Origin: Candidatus Zemynaea palustris
GTDB taxonomy: Bacteria; Vulcanimicrobiota; Vulcanimicrobiia; Vulcanimicrobiales; Vulcanimicrobiaceae
Assembly: GCA_003134695.1 (NCBI GenBank)
Contig: PLCB01000026.1
Span: 196,045 to 260,044, forward strand
Direction of reading: 5' to 3'
DNA: 64,000 bases
Part shown: in pieces, positions 34,157 through 43,900 of the stretch
Position numbering within the stretch: the first letter of the stretch is position 1
Layout: every line of letters begins with the position of its first letter
Program-made: the position numbers and the translations under genes
The notes under the pieces: model-generated
The model's input: only the letters and a program-made list of their open reading frames with translations
Databases searched by the model: none
Told to the model about the DNA's origin: nothing

Positions 34157-34236
34157 GCGCGGCGCGTTCGGCACTTCGCGCTGCGGGTTCCGGCGTAGAC
34201 TTTCGTCCGGAGTCTATGGCATGATAGGCACCACCT

Positions 34237-36420
34237 ATGCCTACGCTCGAGCCGATCGATGATCTGATCGCCAAAGTCCGGTCGTACGACCCGACGGTCG
34301 AGGCGTCATGGCTGCGCGAGGTCTACGAGGTCGCCGACAAAGCCCACGAGGGGCAGCAGCGGGCGTCGGGAGAGTCGTACATCGAGCACCCGCTGGCCGT
34401 CGCGCGCGTCCTTGCGGACATGGAGATGGACCGGGCGACGATCGCCGCCGCGCTTCTGCACGACGTCGTCGAGGATACCTCGCTCACGAGCGAGCAGGTC
34501 AACGAGAAATTTGGGCCCGAGATCGCACAGCTCGTCGAAGGCGTCACCAAGCTGACGCGCATCCCGTATCAGACCAAAGAAGACGCGCAGGTCGAGAACC
34601 TCCGCAAGATGTTCATGGCGATGGCCAAGGACATCCGGGTGATCATCATCAAGCTCGCCGACCGCCTGCACAACATGCGGACCTTGGCGAGCCTCCCGGC
34701 CGACAAGCAAGAGTCGATCGCGCGCGAGACGATCGAGATCTACGCTCCGATCGCCCATCGCCTGGGCATCTGGAAGGTCAAGTGGGATCTCGAGGACCTC
34801 TCGCTGCGCCATCTCGACGCGAAAGCGTATGGCGACATCGCCGACCGCGTCGCAAAGAAGCGCGCCGAACGCGAGGCCGCGGTGAATTCCGTCATCGCCG
34901 AATTGCGCAAGACGTTCGCAACCGTCGACGTTCAGGCCGAAGTCACCGGCCGGCCCAAGCACTTCTACTCCATCTACGAGAAGATGCGCCGCGGTCGCGA
35001 CTTCGCGACGATCTACGATCTCACCGCGGTGCGCGTGATCGTCGACTCGGTGAAAGACTGTTACGGGGCGCTTGGCGCGGTGCACTCGGTGTGGAAGCCG
35101 ATCCCCGGGCGCTTCAAAGATTACATCGCGATGCCGAAACCCAACGGCTATCAGTCGTTGCACACGACCGTCGTCGGGCCAGGCGGCGATCCGATCGAGA
35201 TCCAGATCCGCACCTTCGAAATGCACCGCGTCAGTGAATATGGGGTCGCGGCGCATTGGCGTTATAAGGAAGGCGGCAAGGTCGACGATTTCGAGAAGAA
35301 GCTGACCTGGTTGCGCTCCCTGCTCGAGACCCAAAGCGACGTCAGCGATTCGCGCGCGTTCATGGAGAACCTGAAGCTCGATCTCTTCGAGAACCAGGTT
35401 TTCATTTTTTCTCCCAAGGCCGACGTCTACTCGCTCGCCGCCGGCTCGACGCCGCTCGACTTCGCCTACCAGGTGCACACCGACATCGGCCACCACTGCG
35501 TCGGCGCGAAGGTCAACGGCAAGATCGTTCCGCTCGATTATAAGTTGCGTAACGGCGACATTTGCGAAGTCTTGGTCAATAAGACGTCGCGACCGTCCCT
35601 CGACTGGCTCACGATCGTCCACACCTCGAGCGCGAAACACAAGATCAAGCAGTGGTTCCGCAAGGAACGCAAACACGAGAACGTCGTGCTGGGCCAAGAA
35701 GCGGTCGAACGCGAACTTGCGCGCGAACACCTGCGACCCGATCTCGCGCGCGGCGAGTTGATCGAACGGATCGCCAAGCGGATGAATCACGCGGAGCCGA
35801 CCGATTTGTTCGCGGCGATCGGCTTCGGCGACACCTCGGCGACGACCGTGGTGCAACGCATCAAGGACGAGATGAAGTCGTCCAACATCGTCGAGCTCTC
35901 GACCCTGCAGCGCGTCGCACCGCCGGCCTCGGCCGCGAGGCGGCCGTCGCGCAACGCGAGCGGCATTCGCATCGCCGGCGTCGACGACGTCTTAGTGCGC
36001 GTTTCGAAGTGTTGCAGCCCGGTGCCGGGCGACCCGATCATGGGCTACGTCACGATCGGCAAGGGCGTCTCGGTCCACCGGGCCGACTGCCCGAACGTGG
36101 CGTACATGGCAGCCTCGCCCGAACGGATTCTCCAAGCCTCGTGGATCGAGACCGCCGAGCACACGCACGCCGTCGACGTCGAGGTCGAGGCCATCGATCG
36201 CGCGGGCCTGCTGCAAGACGTGATGGCGGCGTGCGCCGAGTATAAGACGAACGCCTCGTCGGTGACCGCGCGCGTCAAACGCGACAAGACCGCCGTGATC
36301 AGCCTCACGCTCGAGATCGCCAACCTCGTCCACCTGCACAAGGTGCTCGAGAAACTGCGCGCCATCAAGGACGTGCGCACCGTCTATCGCGTCACGAAGC
36401 GCGAAGCCAAGAGCGGCTAG
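34237..36420 (+). CDS. rel: Bifunctional (p)ppGpp synthetase/hydrolase (Rel/SpoT family)
   Basis: 727 residues with the complete long-RSH architecture: HD hydrolase domain (HDVVEDT around residues 75-81, with EHPLAVARVL ahead), synthetase domain (RPKHFYSIYEKM, FKDYIAMPKPNGYQSLHT, about 240-320), TGS (VFIFSPKADVYSLAAGSTPL, about 388-450), a zinc-finger/RIS region with CCSPVPGD and HRADCPN, and a C-terminal ACT domain. The intact HD motif predicts an active hydrolase. It controls the stringent response to starvation. Starts 80 bases after apt. Confidence 0.96.
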   Translation: MPTLEPIDDLIAKVRSYDPTVEASWLREVYEVADKAHEGQQRASGESYIEHPLAVARVLADMEMDRATIAAALLHDVVEDTSLTSEQVNEKFGPEIAQLVEGVTKLTRIPYQTKEDAQVENLRKMFMAMAKDIRVIIIKLADRLHNMRTLASLPADKQESIARETIEIYAPIAHRLGIWKVKWDLEDLSLRHLDAKAYGDIADRVAKKRAEREAAVNSVIAELRKTFATVDVQAEVTGRPKHFYSIYEKMRRGRDFATIYDLTAVRVIVDSVKDCYGALGAVHSVWKPIPGRFKDYIAMPKPNGYQSLHTTVVGPGGDPIEIQIRTFEMHRVSEYGVAAHWRYKEGGKVDDFEKKLTWLRSLLETQSDVSDSRAFMENLKLDLFENQVFIFSPKADVYSLAAGSTPLDFAYQVHTDIGHHCVGAKVNGKIVPLDYKLRNGDICEVLVNKTSRPSLDWLTIVHTSSAKHKIKQWFRKERKHENVVLGQEAVERELAREHLRPDLARGELIERIAKRMNHAEPTDLFAAIGFGDTSATTVVQRIKDEMKSSNIVELSTLQRVAPPASAARRPSRNASGIRIAGVDDVLVRVSKCCSPVPGDPIMGYVTIGKGVSVHRADCPNVAYMAASPERILQASWIETAEHTHAVDVEVEAIDRAGLLQDVMAACAEYKTNASSVTARVKRDKTAVISLTLEIANLVHLHKVLEKLRAIKDVRTVYRVTKREAKSG

Positions 36421-36503
36421 CCGCCGCGCCGCCTCCCTCGGCGGGAACGCCGGGCGCGCGGAGTGCGTTTCTCAGGTAGAGAGAGACTGCCGAGAGCCCA
36501 ACC

Positions 36504-37910
36504 GTGCCCATCTTTCGAATCCTTGCCGCCACCGCCGCCGTTGTCGCGGCCCTTTTTGCCGTCTCGCAGGTCGCGGTCGCCCAGACGGGAGATCCGGCGC
36601 GGCCGGACGTGTTGGTCGTCGGCGGGACGCCGGCCGGCGTTGCGGCGGCGATCTCTGCGGCGCGCCGCGGCGAGCGCGTGACGCTGGTCAGCGCCGGCGA
36701 CGACCTCGCGGGCGTCCTGGGCGACGGGATGATGGACCAGTGGGATCTCAATCTGACGCCGGGCGGCGCACCGGTCGAGAGCGGCATCTTCACGGAAATC
36801 TACGATCGCCTCGGGGAATCGTTCAGCCCGCAGACCGCTGAGGAGGTTCTTGCGCAGATGGTCGCCGCCGAACCACGCGTCGCCGTGGTCTACGACGAAC
36901 AACCCGTCGCGGTTACGTTGCCGCTCGGTTTCGGCGACGCCGTCGTCGAGAGCGTTACCTTTCAGAATAGCGAGACGCACGCGCGCTCGAGCATCGGCGC
37001 GCCGTTCGTCATCGACGCGACCGACAACGGCGACGTCGCGGTGCTCGCCGGCGCGCGTTACGATCTCGGCCGCCAAGACGCGGGTGTCGACGAGCGGATG
37101 CAGCCGGTCACGTTGATGTTCACGCTCGACGGCGTCGATTGGCCGAGGGTGGCGAGTACCTACGAGCCGCTGCGCTACGGGCCCGGCGGCGCGACCGATC
37201 GTAGCGCTTGGGGCTATCACGATCTTATGGCCGCCTACGAGCCGCGGTCGGCGCACGTCCTCGTCCCGGACTTGAATCTGGGCCGGCTCCACAGCGGCGA
37301 AGTCAGCGTCAACGCCATCGACGTCCTCGGGATCAACGGCCTCGATCCGAAGCAACTCGATCTTGCGCGCCGCGTGACGCTGCGCGAGGCGCCACTTTTA
37401 GTCGCGTATCTGCGCGCCAAGCTGCCGGGGTTCGAGAACGCGCGCATCGGCCGCTTCGCGTCGGAAGTCTACGTCCGCGAAACGCGTCACATCGCCGGGC
37501 TCGAGCGATTGGCCGGAGACGACGTTTGGGGTGGAAAGATCCCCGCCGACACGATCGGGCTGGCCTCGTATCCGATCGACATCCACCCGGTCGTCGCAAC
37601 CGATAAGTCGGCCTACGCGCCGCAGCGTCACGTTTACGGCATCCCGTTCGGCGCGATGGTGCCGAAGGGTTTGACGAACGTGCTGGTCGCCAGTCCGGCA
37701 ATTTCGGCGACGCATCTCGCCGCCGGCAGCGCGCGTACGATTCCGACGACGATCGAGGAAGGCGAAGCGGCAGGCGCGGCGTGCGCACTCGCGCTGACGG
37801 AGAAGATCGATTTTCTTCAACTCGCCCAGCAGCCGGACGACATCGCCGAACTGCGCAGCAATCTCGTCGCAGCCGGCGTCCTGTTGTCAGGCTCCCTGCG
37901 CCGCGGTTAA
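36504..37910 (+). CDS. Exported FAD-dependent oxidoreductase
   Basis: 468 residues. An N-terminal hydrophobic segment (ATAAVVAALFAVSQVAVAQ) looks like a signal peptide. Then comes a Rossmann dinucleotide motif VLVVGGTPAGVAAAISAARR, and DATDNGDVAVLAGARY further on. This fits the FAD_oxidored group, to which several xanthan- or sugar-related enzymes belong, but the substrate is unknown. Its end overlaps the convergent amidohydrolase by 24 bases. Confidence 0.85.
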   Translation: MPIFRILAATAAVVAALFAVSQVAVAQTGDPARPDVLVVGGTPAGVAAAISAARRGERVTLVSAGDDLAGVLGDGMMDQWDLNLTPGGAPVESGIFTEIYDRLGESFSPQTAEEVLAQMVAAEPRVAVVYDEQPVAVTLPLGFGDAVVESVTFQNSETHARSSIGAPFVIDATDNGDVAVLAGARYDLGRQDAGVDERMQPVTLMFTLDGVDWPRVASTYEPLRYGPGGATDRSAWGYHDLMAAYEPRSAHVLVPDLNLGRLHSGEVSVNAIDVLGINGLDPKQLDLARRVTLREAPLLVAYLRAKLPGFENARIGRFASEVYVRETRHIAGLERLAGDDVWGGKIPADTIGLASYPIDIHPVVATDKSAYAPQRHVYGIPFGAMVPKGLTNVLVASPAISATHLAAGSARTIPTTIEEGEAAGAACALALTEKIDFLQLAQQPDDIAELRSNLVAAGVLLSGSLRRG

Positions 37911-39161
37911 CAAGTCTTTGACGATTCGCCCCTCTTTGAGGATGAGCAGGAGCGACTCGTCGGTACGCTCCAGCAGGCCGAGGTCTTCCAGCGGATTGCC
38001 GTCGATCACCAGCAGGTCGGCGATCGCGCCGGCCGCGACCGTCCCAAGTTTTCCGGCGCGCTGAACGAGATCGGCATTGATCGACGTTGCCGAACGCAGG
38101 ACGTCGACCGGGTCCTGAACCTTCGCGCGCAAGATGAACTCGTGCGACTGAAAGCGATGGAGATCGCCGAGCAAATCGGTTCCGAACCCGAGGCGAATCC
38201 CGGCTTCATGACAGTACGCGACGGCCTGCAGGCCGGAGCCTTCCACTTCTTTGAGCTTCGCGAGGCTCTGCGGGAGCAAGCCTTCGTTGCTGCCGCACAT
38301 CGCGTCGTACGTGACGAGCGTCGGGTCGACGAACGCATCGTGATCCGCGACGAATTTGGCGGTCTCGCGATCGATCAAGTTGGCGTGCTCGATCGAGCGG
38401 ACGCCGAGTGCAACCGAGCGGCGGATGCTGCGTGACGTGTAGGCGTGCGCAAGGACGTAGGCGCGGCGCGTCGCCGCCTCTTCGACGGCCGCGCGAATCT
38501 CGTCGTCCGAAAACTGATCCATCCAGATCGGATCGGTCGGCGAAACGACGCCTCCCGAGACGAAGATCTTGATTTGGTGCGCGCCGCGCCGGAGTTCTTC
38601 GCGCGCCGCGAGCCGAACGGCGTCGGCGCCGTCGACAATTTGCGTAAGCCCGAGGCTCTTGCAGCCGCACGAGTCGTCGCCGGGTCGCATGTCCCCGTGT
38701 CCACCGGTTTGCGTGAGCGCTTTGCCGCCGAAGAAGATGCGCGGCCCAACGATCAGGCCTTCGTCGACCGCGCGAGCGAGGCCGGCATCGGCGCCCGCGG
38801 CGTCGCGAACCGTCGTAAAGCCGCGCAGCAACGCGGCTTCGAGCAGCGGCCGCGCTCGGTGCGCCCGCAGTACCGGGTGCGTGGCGTCGATCTCGCGGAC
38901 CGAACGGCTCGTGGCGTAGGCGTGAAAGTGCGCGTCGATCAAGCCGGGCATCACGGTTCGGCCGCCGACGTCGATGCGCCGGGCATGCGCGACCTCGAGC
39001 GCCTGCGTCGAAATCTCGACGATCTCGCCGTTGCGAACGAGGATGTCGCCGTGCGCAAGCGCCGCTTTGACGCCGTCGAAGATGCGGCAGTTCGCTAGGA
39101 GCAGGCCACCGGTCGAGCTCGGCGTAGTTTCACCTCGTGGTGAATGTGCGTGCCGCGGCAT
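37887..39161 (-). CDS. Metal-dependent amidohydrolase (imidazolonepropionase-like)
   Basis: 424 residues with amidohydrolase motifs: GLIDAHFHA near residue 75, HAYTSRSIRRSVALGVRSIE then HAN (metal-binding His), and GFGTDLLGD near the C-terminus (catalytic Asp region). Family members cleave cyclic amides, dipeptides with proline, or similar substrates; the specific one cannot be named. The ATG at 39161 overlaps the divergent SGNH hydrolase by 25 bases, so a later start is possible. Confidence 0.88.
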   Translation of the reverse strand: MPRHAHSPRGETTPSSTGGLLLANCRIFDGVKAALAHGDILVRNGEIVEISTQALEVAHARRIDVGGRTVMPGLIDAHFHAYATSRSVREIDATHPVLRAHRARPLLEAALLRGFTTVRDAAGADAGLARAVDEGLIVGPRIFFGGKALTQTGGHGDMRPGDDSCGCKSLGLTQIVDGADAVRLAAREELRRGAHQIKIFVSGGVVSPTDPIWMDQFSDDEIRAAVEEAATRRAYVLAHAYTSRSIRRSVALGVRSIEHANLIDRETAKFVADHDAFVDPTLVTYDAMCGSNEGLLPQSLAKLKEVEGSGLQAVAYCHEAGIRLGFGTDLLGDLHRFQSHEFILRAKVQDPVDVLRSATSINADLVQRAGKLGTVAAGAIADLLVIDGNPLEDLGLLERTDESLLLILKEGRIVKDLLTAAQGA

Positions 39162-39862
39162 GCGCCGTGCTTCTCACAATGACGGCACCCAGTCCTTCGT
39201 TCGCTCAGTCCGCGCCACACGTCTTGCACGACAGTGATCAGGCCGATGCGGAGCGCTGGTTTGCGTGGCATCGTTCGTATGTCGATCGTGCGAACGCGGG
39301 CGACGTCCGCGTCCTTTTTCTCGGCGATTCACTCACCTACGGCTGGCTCGTCGACGGACTCGCGACGTGGAAGTCGGTTTTCGTTCCGTTGGGCGCGGAA
39401 GATTTCGGGATCGGCGGCGATCGCACCGATGACGTCCTCTGGCGGATCCATCACGGAGAACTCGACCGCATCGCACCGCGGCTGGTCGTCCTTTCGATCG
39501 GAACGAACGATCTGGGCATCGGGCGCAGCGTCGACGAAACCGTCGCCGGAATCGCCGCGTGCGTTCACGCGATTCGCGCGAAATTACCGAAGACCAGCAC
39601 GCTGGTCATCGGCATCTTTCCGCGCGGCACGGGTGGCCCTTCGACGCCGATGCGCCGCTCGGTTATCGGCGTGAACGCGCGGGTCGCGAAACTCGACGAC
39701 GGGCGCCGCGTCCGCTACGTCGACTCGGGCGTCGTTTTCCTCGCGCCGGACGGTAGCCTCAAGGCCGCGCTATTCCGCCCCGATCGGCGTCATCTCTCGA
39801 GCGCCGGCTATCGTGCGTGGTCGGAGACCTTGCGTCCGAAGATCGCCGTGCTCTTGCGCTAA
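39137..39862 (+). CDS. Exported SGNH/GDSL-type hydrolase
   Basis: 241 residues. Signal peptide (RAAACAVLLTMTAPSPSFAQ), then SGNH blocks: LFLGDSLTYGW (nucleophile Ser), IGGDRTDDVLWRI (Gly), SIGTNDLGIG (Asn), and RPDRRHLSSAGY (Asp/His pair near the C-terminus). A lipase/acylhydrolase or esterase acting outside the cytoplasm is likely. The GTG start at 39137 overlaps the divergent amidohydrolase gene. Confidence 0.9.
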   Translation: MVNVRAAACAVLLTMTAPSPSFAQSAPHVLHDSDQADAERWFAWHRSYVDRANAGDVRVLFLGDSLTYGWLVDGLATWKSVFVPLGAEDFGIGGDRTDDVLWRIHHGELDRIAPRLVVLSIGTNDLGIGRSVDETVAGIAACVHAIRAKLPKTSTLVIGIFPRGTGGPSTPMRRSVIGVNARVAKLDDGRRVRYVDSGVVFLAPDGSLKAALFRPDRRHLSSAGYRAWSETLRPKIAVLLR

Positions 39863-39872
39863 CCGATCGGCG

Positions 39873-40838
39873 CTACGACGACACCTTCGTAAAGTCCGAG
39901 GGAATCTGGAAGATCGAATTGTCGCTGCGAACCGATGCGGTGTGACCGCGCTGGGTGGCGATCGCCAGCGTCCCGCTCTGACCGCCTCGGCCCTGGCCGC
40001 TGAACGTCACGACCAAGAACATCGCGAAACGATTCGTCGGTAGCGCCGGGCCCGTCGCACTCATCGTAAAGCGCGGGTTCTTCCCGCTGAGGCTCATCGC
40101 GCGCATCAACGACGCGTACTGCCCCATCCCCATCGCCGCCGGCCCCGTCGCGCCGAGCATCCCGGCCGCCGGACAAACCAGTGAGATCTGCGACATCTTG
40201 GCGAGGTATTCGGTCATTCCCATGTTCGACGTCCCCGTGTCGCCGTTCGGACGCGTGACCGTCATCGCGACGTTCGATTGGTATCCGTCGGTGGTCACGC
40301 CGGCGACGTTGCGCGGTCCCAGCGCCTTATTGGTGAGCGCGATCGCGATCTTCGAGCCGTCGTCGCTCGTGCTCGGCGCGTTCCCGCCGCTCGAGTGTCC
40401 GCCGGCGACGGCGGTCGGCTTCGGCTGGTCGAGCGAGACAAGTGTGTAGGTCTTGTTCTTGAGATCGAGCTTCGCGATCGTCCGCGCGTCGCAGTCGGTT
40501 ATCGTCGCTTGTTGCATCGCCGGGTAGTCGACGCGCTCCTTATCGCCCGCGATATAGTGTCGCGTGGCGAGCCCCGTCTTGAACATTGCCATCGCGGCGG
40601 CCGCCTGCTGAACCGCCGCCCCGAGCCCGAACATCCCGCCTCCGCCCTTGATGGGCGCCGCCGGCTGGGACGCCGTCTGAAAATCCGATTCGAAGTCGCC
40701 GGGCTGGACGCCCGCCGTATCGCCCGTCGAGAATTTCATGACCTCGTCGTACGACATGCCGGTCACCGGCGCGGCGGAAGCGGGCGCGAGCGCAACGAGC
40801 ATCGCGCTCAAGGCGACGAAAACGAGCAAACGCTTCAT
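39873..40838 (-). CDS. Exported protein of unknown function
   Basis: 321 residues with a signal peptide (KRLLVFVALSAMLVALAPAS followed by AAP). The mature part has a Gly/Ala-rich helix region (residues ~65-85, GGGGMFGLGAAVQQAAAAMA) and YIAGDKERVDYP, KIAIALTNKALGPRNVAGVT. Extracytoplasmic proteins with this architecture resemble the DUF4412 type, but this is not certain. It converges on the SGNH gene. Confidence 0.65.
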   Translation of the reverse strand: MKRLLVFVALSAMLVALAPASAAPVTGMSYDEVMKFSTGDTAGVQPGDFESDFQTASQPAAPIKGGGGMFGLGAAVQQAAAAMAMFKTGLATRHYIAGDKERVDYPAMQQATITDCDARTIAKLDLKNKTYTLVSLDQPKPTAVAGGHSSGGNAPSTSDDGSKIAIALTNKALGPRNVAGVTTDGYQSNVAMTVTRPNGDTGTSNMGMTEYLAKMSQISLVCPAAGMLGATGPAAMGMGQYASLMRAMSLSGKNPRFTMSATGPALPTNRFAMFLVVTFSGQGRGGQSGTLAIATQRGHTASVRSDNSIFQIPSDFTKVSS

Positions 40839-40961
40839 TAGTACGCTCTCCTCAATCCGAGACTAGGGTGGGTGTCGGAGAGCTTCGCATCTCGCGAAGT
40901 CTCCTTCTCGAGCCTGCTAGTCTCGTTACGGCGCCTTCCACGACCGTCCTTTGGCGGGCGG

Positions 40962-43900
40962 CTACTTATAGACGCCGGCGGGTTCGCGCTTGGTGGGCAG
41001 TGGCGGAGTCGGGGGCGGCGTCGTTGGGAAGAGCCTCGGCGGTTTCGCCGTGAAGCGCGATTCGACGTTGCGCACGAGCCACAGATACAGCGTCGGCACG
41101 AACAACAGCGAGAGCATCGTCGAGGTGATCAGGCCGCCGACCACGACCGTTCCGAGCGGCGCCTGCGTCGAACTTCCGGCTTCGATGCCGAGCGCGAGCG
41201 GCAGCATCCCGCCGATCGTGGCGAGCGTCGTCATCAGAATCGGCCGCAGCCGGCGCGGCCCGGCGTGTAGCAACGCCTCGACCGGACCCATCCCAGCGCG
41301 GCGCATCTGTTTGGTGAACTCGATGACCAGGATCGCGTTCTTGACGCAGATGCCGACGAGCATCAGCGAGCCGATGAACGCCGTCAAGCCGAAAGCGCGA
41401 TGCGTCACCAAGAGCCCCCCGATGATGCCGATCGCCGCGAATGGTACGGCCATCATGATCGCGAACGGATCGATGAACGACTCGAACTGCGACGCGAGCA
41501 GCATATAGATGAGCAGAATCGCGAGGATGACGACCAGCGCCATCGAGCTGAAGGTATCGGTGTTCTGTTTGATCGACGGCCCAAAATCCCAACGATAGCC
41601 GGCCGGCAGCGGGTAGGTCGCCATGATCTTTCCCGCTTCGTCGACAACTTCGCCGAGTGGGTGGCCGAGCACGGTCGCGTTGATGTCGATGCGGCGCTGT
41701 TTGTTTTGGCGGCTGATTTGCGACGGGCCAACGCCGTTGACGACTTGCGCCAACGCACCTAACGGAACGCTACCGAGCGTTTGCGCGGTGCCGGCATTTC
41801 CGGTGGTGCCGATCGGATTGTTCCCGCTCAGAATGCCGCTGCCGCTGCTGCCGCTCCCGCCCGTCGATCCCGTAGTACTCGTCGTAGGGCCGCTCGAGCC
41901 GCCGGGCGTCACGCTTCCCGACGCCGTCGAGGAGCTGCCGCCACCCGAAGGCGGCGTCAACTGCAAGGTCGCGATCGAGTCGAACGAGCGTCGCTGAGCG
42001 GGCGGCGCTTCCACCATGATCGGGTACTGCACGCCGTTGATCAGGTAGTACGACGCGATCGTGCCGCTGGTCGCGGTCGCGATGTCGGTGGCGACGTCGG
42101 CGGTCGTAAAACCGTACTGCGCCGCCTTGCGCCGGTCGATCCTTACGTCGACCTCCGGCTGCGTCGGTGACACGTTGGTATCGGGCCGGATGACGCCGGG
42201 AATCAGCGCGAGCTGCGTGATCGCGCCCTGGGCAAGGTCGTATAACTTGTCGACGTCGGGGCCGAAGATTTGAACTTGCAGGCTGTCCGCGCCTTGCGTC
42301 ACTTGCTGCTGCAGAATGTCGATCGTCCGGCCGCGGATCGTGGTCCCGACGAGCGCCTTGCGCAGTGCGCGGCGCTCTGCCAAGACCTGGGGCGAGACGT
42401 TCGGCGCCGGCGTCGGGGCTGCAGCACCTGGTCCCGGCCGGGTCGCTGATCCGCCGAGGCGGCGCTGCCATTCGTTGACGAACGCGGTCGCTTTCGGGCC
42501 CTCGATCCCTTCGCGCAGGATGACCGAAAACTGCGCTTGATTGGTAATCTGTCGGGCGCCGCCGCCGCCGAATGCCGAGCCAACCGTCACGCCGACGCCG
42601 ATGACGCGCGGATCGCTACGGAACGCCGCTTCGACGAGTTTCGCGACTCTGTTCGTGGAAGCAAGCGCGCTACCGTTGGGCAGCCGAACGTCGAAGCGCG
42701 TGAAGCGCGAGTCCGACGCCGGGAAGATCTCGGTCTTCACGATACCGACCTTGACGAGGGTAACCGAAATCACCAGAAGCAGGACGCCGGTTCCCAAGAT
42801 GGGCCCAGGCCGCTCGATCGCCCAACCGAGCACGTTGCGATACCAATTCTCGAAGCGATCGTAGACTTCGTCGAATCGGATCGAGAACCGATTCTTGATA
42901 TGTGCGTCGGCGGGCTTCAAGAAGATGCTGGAAAGCATCGGGACCGTCGTCACCGCCACGAGGAGCGAGATTGCGACGGCCGTCATGACCGTCAGCGCGA
43001 ACGGGCCGAAGATGAGCCCCTGCAGACCCGGGATGAGGAGCAGCGGTACGAACACCGTGATGACGGTGACGCTCGACGAGAAGACGGCGCTGAAGATCTG
43101 CGTCGTCGCGTTGCGGGCGGCGTCGAGCGGGGAGTCGCCTTCGTCGAGATGCCGGAAGATGTTCTCGATGACGACGACCGCGTCGTCGACGATCAGGCCG
43201 ACAGAGAGTGCCATGCCGCCGAGGGTCATCGTGTTGAGCGTCTGGTGCGTGATATATAAGGCGAAGATCGTTCCGAGCACCGCTATCGGCAGCGAAATCG
43301 CGACGATGACGGTCGAGCGCCACGCATGCAGGAACAGGAGGATGATGAGCACCGCAAGGACGGCGCCGAATATCGCCGTATGCTCCAGCGCGTTGATCGC
43401 TTCGAGGATGAAGCCACGCTGCTCGAGGACCGGCTGGAAGTGCATCGTGGGATAGCGACGCTGAAGTTCGGCCATCTTGGCGTAGATGCCGTTGGCGACG
43501 GAGACGACGTTGGCGTCGGGCTGAGCGCTGATGCCCATCCGAAGCGCCGGAATGCCGTCGAGCCGCGTGAAGATGCGCTGTTCCTCGATCGAATCGGTGA
43601 CTCGCGCGACGTCGCGCAGATAGATCGGCGCTCCGTTCTTCACCGTGGCGACGGTGTTGGCCAATTCGTCGGCCGACCTATAGAGTTGGCTAGTGCGGAT
43701 GCCGAACTCGTTGGGGCCGATGGCGATGATGCCGGCCGGATTGTCGACGTTCTGCGTCGAGATCGTCTGGATGATCGAATTGTTCGTCAGTCCGTAACCG
43801 GCCAGCAGCTTCTGGTCGGGTTCGACCATGATGGCGCGGGTCTGCCCGCCGGTGACGAACGCGCTGCCGACGCCCGGGATCGCCGAGAACTCGTCGGCGA

